This document shows positions 1-8,598 of a stretch of DNA of 25,399 bases, piece after piece. The position numbers were made by a program, and so were the translations under genes. The stretch is from an uncultured Collinsella sp. (GTDB lineage: Bacteria; Actinomycetota; Coriobacteriia; Coriobacteriales; Coriobacteriaceae): the NCBI GenBank assembly GCA_958407995.1, contig CATYJU010000028.1, forward strand, positions 1 through 25,399. The letters run 5' to 3'. A model generated the notes under the pieces. The model made no database searches. It saw only the letters and a list, made by a program, of their open reading frames with translations, and was not told the DNA's origin. How positions within the stretch are numbered: the stretch's first letter is position 1; every line of letters starts with the position of its first letter.

Positions 1-1
1 C

Positions 2-349
2 CGCACATGTACGGATGAATGTGGGAGGTGTTCGGATGAAGTTGATAATCAAGGTATATTTACTGCTGGGCATCCAATTGACGCCGATGTGCGCAATCTA
101 GACCTCGAGTATGCTAAGCCTGTCGTAATCGGCAACAACGTCTGGATGGGCGGCGGGGTGATTATCAATCCGGGCGTATCAATCGGAGACGATGTGGTCA
201 TAGCCTCAGGTTCAGTTGTTGTTAAAGACGTTCCAAGCCACGTCATCATCGGCGGCAATCCAGCTCATATCATTCGAGAGATTACCGACAACGATCGCAA
301 GCTCTGGCAAGGCCAGCTGAATGCCTACAACGAGGCAATTGGATCATAG
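2..349 (+). CDS. Maltose/galactoside O-acetyltransferase family, 3' part only
   Basis: This is the C-terminal part of a left-handed beta-helix (hexapeptide) acetyltransferase of the Maa/LacA/NodL group, which moves acetyl from acetyl-CoA to a sugar hydroxyl. The frame is open to the window edge, so the true start lies outside. From about position 56 the translation fits the family well: FTAGHP (catalytic His in GHP), LEYAKPVVIGNNVWMGGG, then hexapeptide turns and the typical GGNPAHIIREI ending. The first ~18 codons (Cys- and Asp-rich) do not look like the hexapeptide repeats expected there. The gene may therefore be frameshifted or rearranged upstream. No neighbour suggests an operon partner. 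Family call is firm; whether the gene is intact cannot be decided here. Confidence 0.75.
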   Translation, partial: RTCTDECGRCSDEVDNQGIFTAGHPIDADVRNLDLEYAKPVVIGNNVWMGGGVIINPGVSIGDDVVIASGSVVVKDVPSHVIIGGNPAHIIREITDNDRKLWQGQLNAYNEAIGS

Positions 350-724
350 CCTCGGCATTCCCGCAGATAAAACCTACTAAAACAAACCTATCCCTTATTG
401 GCAGGTTTTCCGTGGGGCGGGCACTGATGTAGCTTATCGCGAGTTCCGCACGAACAGGAGGCCACTTAATGTGGCCTCCGTCGTGAGCAGGACTGTAGAG
501 CAGGAAACTTCATCAGTGCCCGCCCCACGGGAAACCGTCGGGATAGACCAGTTCAGATGGGGCTTTGATGCATGGGTGGTCTGTTGTTGTGCAAATGGGT
601 ATCATACTGTGGTTATTGCATCGACTCTACGATGCATTGTTGTATGTGCCCGGCGGTCGGTTTGCCAGAAGCGCCCCGTCGGTTGTTCCAGACCCGTTTC
701 GAAGAAAGGAAACAACACTCACCT
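350..724. other. 375-nt gap before rnj: inverted-repeat structure plus rnj leader
   Basis: No credible gene is seen. The left third (404-536) is a large nested inverted repeat, listed separately. A weak AAAACCT / AGGTTTT inverted pair (369-375 and 403-409) could end the acetyltransferase transcript. The right part (537-724) is presumably the rnj promoter and leader. It holds a 7-bp hairpin, TGCATCG (617-623) with CGATGCA (630-636), followed by a T-rich stretch. I could not pick a convincing -35/-10 pair for rnj. Confidence 0.5.
404..536 (+). repeat. 133-nt nested inverted repeat (26-bp outer arms, 9-bp inner hairpin)
   Basis: Arms 404-429 and 511-536 pair over 26 positions: 25 Watson-Crick plus one T409:G531 that is a wobble only in the + strand RNA. 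The 81 nt between them contain a perfect 9-bp hairpin, GGAGGCCAC (457-465) and GTGGCCTCC (471-479), with a 5-nt loop. A further 5-bp helix (449-453 with 481-485) extends it. No T-run follows the outer arm on either strand, so it is not a standard intrinsic terminator. It could be a miniature mobile element or a structured RNA. Confidence 0.7.
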
Positions 725-2395
725 ATGGCAGCTAAAAAATCATCTCCCTTGAAGATCATCCCGCTCGGCGGCCTTGACGGCATCGGTAAGAACATGACGG
801 TCTTCGAGTGCGGCGACGACATGGTGCTCGTCGACGCCGGTCTCATGTTCCCGGATGACTCCCAGCCTGGTATCGACCTGGTGCTTCCCGACTACACCTA
901 TGTTCTTGAAAACGAGGAGAAGCTCCGCGGTATCGTCGTCACCCACGGCCACGAGGACCACACCGGTTCGCTTCCGTACCTGCTGCAGGACCTCAACAAC
1001 AAGGTGCCCATCTTCTCGAGCAAGCTGACGCTTGGCTTTATCGAGGGCAAGCTTTCTGAGTTCCGCATCCGCGCACCCAAGTTCCGCGAGGTCAAGGGCG
1101 GCAGCCATGTCAACCTCGGTGGCATCTCGCTCGACTTCTTCTCGATGACGCACTCCATCCCCGGCGCTCTGGGCGTGTTCATCCGCACCAACCAGGGCAC
1201 CGTTATGCACACCGGCGACTTTAAGCTCGACCAGACGCCCATCGATGGTGTCACGCCCGACTATGCCGCTATCAGCCGCTTTGCCAAGCAGGGCATCGAC
1301 CTGCTGCTTTCCGACTCCACCAACGCCACGGTTCCTGGCTTTACCAAGTCCGAGGCCGAGGTTGGTCCCAATCTGCTGCACGCCATCAAGAACGCCCCGG
1401 GTCGCGTGTTCGTCGCGTCGTTCTCGAGCCACATTCATCGCCTGCAGCAGATCTGCGATTCCGCCCGTAAGTGCGGCCGTAAGGTCGTTGTGACCGGTCG
1501 CTCCATGCTCACCAACACCCGCGTCGCGCGCGAGCTGGGCTACCTCAACATCGACGATGCCGATATCATCGATGCCTTCGATATCGATAACCTGCCCGAC
1601 GACAAGATCGTCGTCATGTGCACCGGTTCGCAGGGCGAGCCGCTGTCGGCCCTGTCCCGCATGGCCAATGGCGAGCACAAGACGCTCTCCATCCACGAGG
1701 GCGATACCGTCATCCTCTCAGCAACTCCCGTTCCCGGCAACGAGAAGGCCGTCCAGCAGGTCGTCAACAGCCTGGCCAAGCTCGGCTGCGACGTGTGGGA
1801 TAAGAACCGCGCTCTCGTCCACGTCTCCGGTCACGGTAGCCAGGAGGAGCTCAAGCTCCTGATGGCCATGGCCAAACCCACGTACTTTATGCCGGTTCAC
1901 GGTGAGGCCGTGCATCTGCGCGCTCATGCCCAGCTCGCCCGCAAGATGGGCATCAAGGACGATCATATCTTTATCCTCGATAACGGCGACACGCTCGAGA
2001 TGCGCGGTGGTATCGTCAAGCGCGGTACACCCGTCGAGTCCGGCGTCGTCTACGTCGACGGCCTGCGTATCGGCGATACCGACCCCATTGTCTTGCGCGA
2101 TCGCCAAAAGCTCGCCAACGACGGTATGGTCACGGCCGTTGCCATCGTCTCGCTCAAGCACAAGAAGATCGAGGCCATCGAGTTCTCGGGCCGCGGTGTC
2201 TCGTTTGCCATCGACGACCAGTTCTCCGAGGATGCCTCCGCATCCATTATGAAGACGATCGAGAAGGGCAAGTTTAGCTTTACGAGCAGCGGGTCCGATG
2301 CCATTCGCAAGGCCGTGCGCGATTCGCTCTCCAACTTTATTTGGAGCCGTACGCGCACCCGTCCGATGATCATCCCGGTCGTCATGGAGGTTTAG
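725..2395 (+). CDS. rnj: Ribonuclease J
   Basis: RNase J is a metallo-beta-lactamase/beta-CASP nuclease with endonuclease and 5'-3' exonuclease activity in mRNA decay and rRNA maturation. The 556-residue product has the usual family length. The zinc-binding motif THGHEDH is at 73-79. Further metal ligands are visible as H143, H162-x-x-D165 and the C-terminal H392 in PVHGE; VSGHGSQEE is the beta-CASP motif. Start chosen at 725 because LKIIPLGGLDGIGKNM is the conserved N-terminus and a GAAAGGA Shine-Dalgarno sequence lies upstream, though spaced rather far (about 13 nt). The frame stays open upstream without family similarity. It is followed after 1 nt by ftsK, so the two are probably co-transcribed. 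RNase Y is encoded ~10 kb downstream. Confidence 0.95.
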   Translation: MAAKKSSPLKIIPLGGLDGIGKNMTVFECGDDMVLVDAGLMFPDDSQPGIDLVLPDYTYVLENEEKLRGIVVTHGHEDHTGSLPYLLQDLNNKVPIFSSKLTLGFIEGKLSEFRIRAPKFREVKGGSHVNLGGISLDFFSMTHSIPGALGVFIRTNQGTVMHTGDFKLDQTPIDGVTPDYAAISRFAKQGIDLLLSDSTNATVPGFTKSEAEVGPNLLHAIKNAPGRVFVASFSSHIHRLQQICDSARKCGRKVVVTGRSMLTNTRVARELGYLNIDDADIIDAFDIDNLPDDKIVVMCTGSQGEPLSALSRMANGEHKTLSIHEGDTVILSATPVPGNEKAVQQVVNSLAKLGCDVWDKNRALVHVSGHGSQEELKLLMAMAKPTYFMPVHGEAVHLRAHAQLARKMGIKDDHIFILDNGDTLEMRGGIVKRGTPVESGVVYVDGLRIGDTDPIVLRDRQKLANDGMVTAVAIVSLKHKKIEAIEFSGRGVSFAIDDQFSEDASASIMKTIEKGKFSFTSSGSDAIRKAVRDSLSNFIWSRTRTRPMIIPVVMEV

Positions 2396-2396
2396 T

Positions 2397-5177
2397 TTGG
2401 CGCGCGGATCTGCACAAAACGCCAAAGGCAATAAGGCCAATAACCAACCGGCATCTGCTAAGGGTGCCGGTTCCCATCTGCGTGCCAATAAGGGCCACGA
2501 GGCCGACTTTGACGATTTTGAGCCCTTGGTCGAGCCCTCGGCCAACCGCGATATCGCCGGCGTGGTCATCGCCGTTTTGGCGATTGCGTCCTTCATTGCC
2601 GTGATTTCGCCGGCGACCGCACCCGTTACGGCTGCGGTTGCTGGTTTCTACCACCTGGGCTTTGGTCTGGGCGCCTACGTGCTGCCGATCGTCATTTTGC
2701 TGTTTGCCGCCACACTCTTTTTAGGCGAGGACTCGCCGCTCAACGTGCGCTCTGTTGCGGGCGGCGCCGTGGTCTTTATCGCCGTCGTTTCCATTCTTTC
2801 GCTGATGGTGCCGGGTACGAGTGTCTCGTGTGACCTTATGTTCACGCCGCAAAATTTGTCCGCCTCGGGTGGCTACATCGGTGCGTTTATTGCGAGTGCG
2901 CTGCAGAATGCCCTGGGTAAGCCTATCGCGATGGTAGTCCTGTTGGGCCTTGTCGTCGTGGGCTTGGTCATCATCGGCTTTTCGGTTGGCGGCGTGCTGC
3001 GCTCTGCTCGCGACCGTGCGGCCGATTTTGCCGAGCGCCGTCGTGCCGATGTTAACGCGAGTCCGTGGGGTGACGACGAAGCCCTGTCGGTGCCCGGCGT
3101 TGCCCGTCCGCACCTGAGCATTCTTCGTCAAAAGGGCTCCGATGCTGCAGTGACCACGGTCATGGGCAACGATGTGGACCCGGTTTTGGACAATGACGAC
3201 GAGGACGAGGATCCGTTTGTCGACGTATCCGATGCCGTGGAGGCCGAGCGCGCTAAGACGACGCTGCTGCCGCGCCGCCATGCCAAGAAGGGCAAGGCTG
3301 CGCCTAAGCTCAATACGAGTGAGCCCGACCCGTCTTGGTCCGATAGCGAGATTGAGCTCACTGAGGGCGATGACGAGGACGACGAGGCGCCGATTGAGAC
3401 CGCAAAGACAACTTTGCTGCCGAGTCGCCATGCCAAGCGCGAACAGGTAACCGGCCAGCTTTCGATGGAAGACGACCCCGATAAGATTGACGAGTCCGAG
3501 CCGCCGTTTGCCGTGAATCCTGTCTCGGCAGCACCTCAGATTCCCGACTTCTTGAAGCATCCCAAGGTTGCCGATGCGCCTGCCTCGAGTGCTGTCGGAT
3601 CGGCTGCGGCTAGGGATGGGGGAGCGGACGGCGGCGCCGCAGATAACGAGGGCGAAGAAGAGGATGGCCTTAAGCTTCCGCCACTCGAAATCCTGCATGC
3701 CAACCCGCAGTCGGCGTCCTCCGCGTCTTCTGACAAGGAGCTGGAACAGACTGCCGAGTCGCTTCAGTCCACGTTGCTTGAGTTTGGCCGCAGTGCCCGC
3801 GTGGTCGGCTGGATCGCCGGCCCCACGGTGACGACCTTTAAGCTGCAACCTGGCGAGGGCGAGCGCGTGAGCAAGATCTCGAGCCTCGAGGACGATATCG
3901 CGCTTTCGCTCGCTGCCCAGTCGGTGCGTATCTTTGCCCCGATCCCCGGCACCTCGCTCGTGGGCATCGAGATCCCCAATCGCAAGCGCCAGAACGTCAA
4001 CCTGGGCGACGTGCTGCCCTATGTGAAGGGCGGTCCGCTCGAGCTCGCAATCGGGCGCGATGCCGAGGGCACGCCGGTCGTCGCCGACCTTGCCAAGATG
4101 CCCCACCTGCTGATCGCCGGTACCACTGGTTCCGGTAAGTCGGTGATGATCAACTCCATCATCACGACCCTGCTCATGCGCGCGCTTCCCGAGGACGTTC
4201 GCTTGATCATGGTCGACCCCAAGCGCGTCGAGCTTGCGGGCTATAACGGCCTGCCGCATCTTTATGTACCGGTCGTTACCGAACCCAAGCAGGCCGCGAG
4301 CGCTCTGCAATGGGCCGTGTCCGAGATGGAGCGTCGCCTGAAGGTCTTCGAGCGCCTTAACGTGCGTAAGATCTCGACCTACAACGAAAAGCAGGCCGCC
4401 GGCGAGTTTGAGCATTACGATAACCCGCCGCAAAAGATGCCCTACCTGGTCATCATCATCGACGAGCTCTCGGATCTGATGATGGTTGCCGGTAAGGATG
4501 TCGAGGCCTCGATCGTTCGTATCGCCCAGCTGGGCCGTGCCGCCGGTATTCACCTTATCGTGGCTACGCAGCGCCCCAGCTCCAACGTGGTGACGGGCCT
4601 CATCAAGGCCAACATCACCAACCGCATCGCCTTTAACGTCGCCACGGGCATCGACTCGCGCGTCATTATCGACCAGATGGGTGCCGAAAAGCTTACCGGT
4701 TTGGGCGACATGCTGTTCTCCAAGGTCGACTGGGGCAAGCCTCGCCGTATCCAGGGCTGCTTTGTCTCGGACGACGAAATCAACGAGATTGTCGAGTTTG
4801 TCAAGTCGCAGAGCGAGCCCGACTACCACGAGGAGATCCTGTCTGCCGTGGCGCCCGCTTCCATGTCCATGGCGGGTGGCGGCGGCATTGTCCGTACCGG
4901 AGTCGCCGAGCCGCAAGACGATGATCCGCTCATTTGGGAAGCCGCCCATATTGTGGTGGAATCGCAGCTTGGCTCCACATCTGGCCTGCAACGTCGTCTG
5001 AAGGTTGGCTATGCGCGTGCCGGGCGTATTATGGATATGCTGGAAGAAAAGGGTGTCGTCGGCCCGCCCGACGGTTCCAAGCCGCGCGAGGTCCTGTTGG
5101 ACGAGGAGGGGCTTGCCGCGCTGGAGTCTGTCGATGCCGAGATGGCACGTGAAGATCGTGAGTTTGGAGGATTCTGA
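2397..5177 (+). CDS. ftsK: DNA translocase FtsK/SpoIIIE
   Basis: A membrane-anchored, septum-located ATPase that pumps chromosomal DNA during division. The 926-residue product has four or five hydrophobic segments at about residues 50-200. An acidic linker follows to about residue 430, then the motor with Walker A GTTGSGKS (575-582) and Walker B ending D689-E690. The C-terminal gamma-type winged helix (about 850-915, LIWEAAHIVVESQLG onward) reads polar DNA signals. The start is TTG at 2397: GGAGG at 2387-2391 sits 5 nt upstream and no better start is near. The linker carries a duplicated motif, AKTTLLPRRHAK (286-297) and AKTTLLPSRHAK (336-347), each after a run of Asp/Glu. The stop overlaps the next start (TGATG). 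Confidence 0.96.
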   Translation: MARGSAQNAKGNKANNQPASAKGAGSHLRANKGHEADFDDFEPLVEPSANRDIAGVVIAVLAIASFIAVISPATAPVTAAVAGFYHLGFGLGAYVLPIVILLFAATLFLGEDSPLNVRSVAGGAVVFIAVVSILSLMVPGTSVSCDLMFTPQNLSASGGYIGAFIASALQNALGKPIAMVVLLGLVVVGLVIIGFSVGGVLRSARDRAADFAERRRADVNASPWGDDEALSVPGVARPHLSILRQKGSDAAVTTVMGNDVDPVLDNDDEDEDPFVDVSDAVEAERAKTTLLPRRHAKKGKAAPKLNTSEPDPSWSDSEIELTEGDDEDDEAPIETAKTTLLPSRHAKREQVTGQLSMEDDPDKIDESEPPFAVNPVSAAPQIPDFLKHPKVADAPASSAVGSAAARDGGADGGAADNEGEEEDGLKLPPLEILHANPQSASSASSDKELEQTAESLQSTLLEFGRSARVVGWIAGPTVTTFKLQPGEGERVSKISSLEDDIALSLAAQSVRIFAPIPGTSLVGIEIPNRKRQNVNLGDVLPYVKGGPLELAIGRDAEGTPVVADLAKMPHLLIAGTTGSGKSVMINSIITTLLMRALPEDVRLIMVDPKRVELAGYNGLPHLYVPVVTEPKQAASALQWAVSEMERRLKVFERLNVRKISTYNEKQAAGEFEHYDNPPQKMPYLVIIIDELSDLMMVAGKDVEASIVRIAQLGRAAGIHLIVATQRPSSNVVTGLIKANITNRIAFNVATGIDSRVIIDQMGAEKLTGLGDMLFSKVDWGKPRRIQGCFVSDDEINEIVEFVKSQSEPDYHEEILSAVAPASMSMAGGGGIVRTGVAEPQDDDPLIWEAAHIVVESQLGSTSGLQRRLKVGYARAGRIMDMLEEKGVVGPPDGSKPREVLLDEEGLAALESVDAEMAREDREFGGF

Positions 5178-6688
5178 TGGCTGCACGCTTTGGTGACATG
5201 CTGCTTGAGCAGCGTCGCCGAATGGGCCTTTCCATTCAGCAAGTCGCCAACACCATCAAAATCAGGCCGCAGATCATCGAGTTTTTCGAGACCGGTAACT
5301 TTGCTTCGATGCCGCCGCGCGGCTATGCGCAGGGCATGATTTCGAGCTATGCTCGCTTTTTGGGCCTCAATCCGCGCGAGGTCGTCAATGCCTACTTTGA
5401 CGATCTGATGGCATACGAACGCGAGACGTCGCAGCAGGGCGGTCGTTTTCAGGACGCCGCCGGCTACGTCAATTCGCGTTCCTCGGTCGAAAACGGGCGC
5501 TTCCTGATGGTTCAGGGCGGTCGTTCGACCCGCTATGGACAGCGTCCTCAGCAGGCCGGTTATATTACCGAGACGGGTTCGGGCGAGGAGATTCGCTCAC
5601 AGCGTGACCGGTTCCGCAGTACGCCGATGCCCGAGGACCGTGCACTTCCCGCCGCCCGAGGCGTGGCGCGTGACCCTCGTGCCGGCTACGGCGACGGCGG
5701 CTATTCCGATCGCGGTTACCGTGGTGCCTCTACGGGACGCTCTCGCGGTGGCTATGCGGATGCCGATACCACGCAGGTGACGCCGCGTCTTCGCTCTCAA
5801 TCACAGCCGTATGGCCAGCGCTCTTCGGCTCCGCGTTCGGGCCAGCGTGGCTATCAAGGCCGCGGTGAACTTGCGCCCCGCTCGGGTCAGCGCAGCCTTC
5901 GGGGCCAGGGTGGCTATCGCGGCTGTTCCGATAGCAATCGTGGTCGTATGCCTCAGGGAGGCGGCCGCAGCAGTTCCAGTCGTGGACGCGGCGGATCACG
6001 CACTCCTCAAAACACCGGGCTCGATCCGCGTATCGTCTACACCGGCATCGGCGCCGTTGCGCTGCTGTTGATTGTGCTCATCGTGGTGCTTCTGCGCGGC
6101 TGCGCATCTTCGGCGCCCGAGACCACGCCCGAGCCGCCCGCTGCCACCAAGACAACGACTAAGAAGTCTTCCAAGAAGACCGAAACGGTCGACGAGGACG
6201 AAGACACCGATGAGGCGACGGATGAGTCGACCGATTCGGACGCCACCAAGACGACGGCTAAAAAGGAAGAGAACGAGGTAACGAAGGTCAAGGTCTCGGT
6301 TGCCAAGGGAAAGACCGCGTGGATTGAGGTCAAGGTCGACGGCAAGTCGGTCTATGGCGCCCAGGCGACTGGTCCCTTTGAGCAGGAGTACACGCCCGAG
6401 TCCTCGATCGAGATCACCACGTCCAAGCCTTCCGATGTCACCGTTACCAAGAACGGTGAAAAGGTCCGTTACGATACCAAGACCTCCGGCGTGGCGCGTG
6501 TGACGATCACCGTTCCCAAGAAGGAGACGACTGATTCCGAGAATGGTGAAAGTTCTGATGGTACCGACACCACCGATGGTACCGACACCACCGACGGCAC
6601 CGATGCCCAGTCCACGGATGGCGCCGATACCGCAACTGACGGTCAGACACCCACCGATTCTACCGACAATTCGTACGATAGCTACTAG
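5177..6688 (+). CDS. RodZ-like HTH membrane protein with Arg/Gly-rich linker
   Basis: RodZ proteins link the cell-shape machinery to the membrane. Residues 1-80 form the N-terminal helix-turn-helix of this family (FGDMLLEQRRRMGLSIQQVA, then RGYAQGMISSYARFLGLNP). A single membrane span lies at about 288-310. The outer part has a RodZ/DUF4115-like beta domain (about 370-445). Unusual is the ~190-residue cytoplasmic linker (about 92-284), rich in Arg, Gly, Ser and Gln with RGG-like motifs and a repeated APRSGQR. The extracellular side begins with a Lys/Thr/Asp/Glu-rich stretch and ends in a Thr/Asp tail with tandem DGTDTT units. GGAGG at 5166-5170 supports the start, which overlaps the ftsK stop. 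Bacillus ymfM holds an equivalent place next to pgsA. The RodZ role is inferred; MreB is not encoded in this window. Confidence 0.85.
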   Translation: MAARFGDMLLEQRRRMGLSIQQVANTIKIRPQIIEFFETGNFASMPPRGYAQGMISSYARFLGLNPREVVNAYFDDLMAYERETSQQGGRFQDAAGYVNSRSSVENGRFLMVQGGRSTRYGQRPQQAGYITETGSGEEIRSQRDRFRSTPMPEDRALPAARGVARDPRAGYGDGGYSDRGYRGASTGRSRGGYADADTTQVTPRLRSQSQPYGQRSSAPRSGQRGYQGRGELAPRSGQRSLRGQGGYRGCSDSNRGRMPQGGGRSSSSRGRGGSRTPQNTGLDPRIVYTGIGAVALLLIVLIVVLLRGCASSAPETTPEPPAATKTTTKKSSKKTETVDEDEDTDEATDESTDSDATKTTAKKEENEVTKVKVSVAKGKTAWIEVKVDGKSVYGAQATGPFEQEYTPESSIEITTSKPSDVTVTKNGEKVRYDTKTSGVARVTITVPKKETTDSENGESSDGTDTTDGTDTTDGTDAQSTDGADTATDGQTPTDSTDNSYDSY

Positions 6689-6714
6689 GCCGCTCGTACG
6701 CGAAAGGAAACATC

Positions 6715-7212
6715 ATGGCTAAAGATTCCAGCTTCGACGTCGTGTCCGAGGTCAACATGCAAGAGGTCGATAATGCCTTTCAACAGACCACGCGCGAGAT
6801 TTCCCAGCGCTATGACCTTAAGGATTCCGGCGCCACGATCGAGCTTTCGAAGGGCGACAAGCTCTTTACGATCAACGCCCCGGCCGACTTTGTCTCCAAG
6901 CAGATTGTCGACGTGCTGAGCTCCAAGCTCATCAAGCGCGGCATCGACCTCAAGGCCGTCTCGTGGGATGCTCCGCAGGCGGCATCGGGCGGCACCGTGC
7001 GCGTGCTCGGCCATATCGTCGAGGGTATCGACCAAGCGACCGCCAAGAAGATCAACAAGGACATCAAGGACCAAAAGCTCAAGGTCAAGGTGACCATCGA
7101 GGCCGACAAACTGCGTGTTTCCTCTGCTTCGAAGGACGCGTTGCAGTCCGTGATCCAGTTCCTGCGCGACCAGGACTACGGCCAGCCGCTGCAGTTCACC
7201 AACTACCGCTAA
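6715..7212 (+). CDS. yajQ: YajQ family nucleotide-binding protein
   Basis: A 165-residue DUF520/YajQ protein, matching the family length. The conserved start (SSFDVVSEVNMQEVDNAFQQ) and the two ferredoxin-like halves are present, ending FLRDQDYGQPLQFTNYR. In Xanthomonas a member binds cyclic di-GMP and acts with a transcription factor; E. coli YajQ binds nucleotides or RNA. What this copy binds cannot be read from sequence. GAAAGGA lies a few bases before the ATG. It sits 26 nt after the rodZ-like gene and 27 nt before rimO in the same gene train. Confidence 0.93.
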   Translation: MAKDSSFDVVSEVNMQEVDNAFQQTTREISQRYDLKDSGATIELSKGDKLFTINAPADFVSKQIVDVLSSKLIKRGIDLKAVSWDAPQAASGGTVRVLGHIVEGIDQATAKKINKDIKDQKLKVKVTIEADKLRVSSASKDALQSVIQFLRDQDYGQPLQFTNYR

Positions 7213-7239
7213 TATCATTCGAAAGGACCGCTCTCCAAC

Positions 7240-8589
7240 ATGGATACACCGTTGGGCTCCGTGCTCTACATCACCCTCGGGTGCGCCAAGAACGAGGTCG
7301 ATACCGACCGCATGCGTTCTCTTTTGACCGCTGCGGGCTACGAGGAGGCTTTCGACCCGCAGGATGCCGATATCGCCATCGTCAATACATGCTCGTTCCT
7401 CGCCTCCGCAACGTCCGAGAGCATCGAGACCACGCTCGAGCTCGCCAACGAGGTTCAGGACGGCGTTCGTTCTTGCCCCATCGTCATGTGCGGCTGTGTG
7501 CCGTCGCGCTATGGCGATGACCTGCCTGACGAGCTGCCCGAGGTCGCTGCCTTTGTGAAGGCCGACGAGGAGGACGGCATCGTGGCGGTCATCGATGGCG
7601 TGCTGGGTGTCGAGCGTGAAATCGCGGCCTATATCCCTCAGGTCAAGCGTACCGTTGAGGGTGCCGTTGCCTACGTCAAGATTTCCGATGGCTGCAATCG
7701 TTTTTGCAGCTTCTGCATGATCCCCTACATTCGCGGTCGCTATCATTCACGCAATGCCGAGAGCATTATCTCCGAGGTGCGCGACCTGGTTGCCGGCGGT
7801 GTGCGGGAGATCGTGCTGATCGGCCAGGACACGGGTATTTGGGGCACCGACTTTACTGACGAGGATGTCGCCGAGGGCTCGCCGCGCAATCTGGCGCAGC
7901 TGCTGCGTGCCGTCGCCGAGGCCGTGCGCCCGCACAACGTCTGGGTCCGCGTGCTCTATCTGCAGCCCGAGGGCATGACCGATGAGCTTATCGATACGAT
8001 TCGCGATACGCCCAAGGTGCTGCCCTATATCGATATCCCCGTGCAGCACTGCGACGCGCGCATCCTCAAGGCTATGCGCCGTTCCGGTTCGCGCCAGGAG
8101 CTCGAGGACCTGTTCCGCGATCTGCGTGAGCGTATCCCCGGCATCGTGATCCGTTCCACGGCTATGGTCGGCTTCCCGACCGAGACCGACGACGAGTTCC
8201 GCGACCTCATCGACTTTATGGACACCGTCGGCTTCGACTACACGAGTGTCTTTGCCTACTCGCGTGAGGAGGGCAGCCTGGCCGCCAAGATGGAGGGTCA
8301 GGTCGATGAGGAGGTCAAGCTCGAGCGCGCCCAGGAGGCCATGGACCTGGCCGAATCGCTCGGGTTTGCCGCCACCGCCGCGCATGTGGGCGAGCGCGCC
8401 CAGGTGATCGTCGACGGTATCGAAGAAACCGAGGACGGCGCCGAGCTGATCGGCCATGCCTGGTTCCAGGCGCCCGATTCCGATGGCGCGGTGCACTTGG
8501 ACGCCAGCGAGGCGTCCGTGGGCGATATTCTGACGGTCGAGTTTACCGATAGCTTCTGCTATGAGCTTATCGGTCATGTTGTGGAGTAG
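7240..8589 (+). CDS. rimO: Ribosomal protein S12 methylthiotransferase RimO
   Basis: A radical-SAM enzyme that adds a methylthio group to the beta carbon of a conserved Asp in ribosomal protein S12. The 449-residue product has the three-part family layout. The UPF0004 domain uses C15, C51 and C86 for the auxiliary 4Fe-4S cluster. The radical-SAM core has CNRFCSFC with C152, C156 and C159. A C-terminal TRAM domain spans about 380-449. GCAKNEVDTDRM at the N-terminus is the RimO rather than the MiaB form (GCQMN). The MiaB paralogue lies ~6.6 kb downstream. A GAAAGGA sequence is 12-13 nt upstream of the ATG. pgsA follows after 9 nt. Confidence 0.95.
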   Translation: MDTPLGSVLYITLGCAKNEVDTDRMRSLLTAAGYEEAFDPQDADIAIVNTCSFLASATSESIETTLELANEVQDGVRSCPIVMCGCVPSRYGDDLPDELPEVAAFVKADEEDGIVAVIDGVLGVEREIAAYIPQVKRTVEGAVAYVKISDGCNRFCSFCMIPYIRGRYHSRNAESIISEVRDLVAGGVREIVLIGQDTGIWGTDFTDEDVAEGSPRNLAQLLRAVAEAVRPHNVWVRVLYLQPEGMTDELIDTIRDTPKVLPYIDIPVQHCDARILKAMRRSGSRQELEDLFRDLRERIPGIVIRSTAMVGFPTETDDEFRDLIDFMDTVGFDYTSVFAYSREEGSLAAKMEGQVDEEVKLERAQEAMDLAESLGFAATAAHVGERAQVIVDGIEETEDGAELIGHAWFQAPDSDGAVHLDASEASVGDILTVEFTDSFCYELIGHVVE

Positions 8590-8598
8590 GAGAGCATC

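Noticed and set aside
471..752. Small forward open frame across the rnj leader
   Set aside because: No ribosome site, no recognisable protein, and it runs out of frame into the start of rnj.
2721..5186. Reverse-strand open frame of 821 codons opposite ftsK
   Set aside because: It mirrors the codon pattern of ftsK, has no family similarity that I recognise and no ribosome site. High third-position GC leaves few stops on the other strand.
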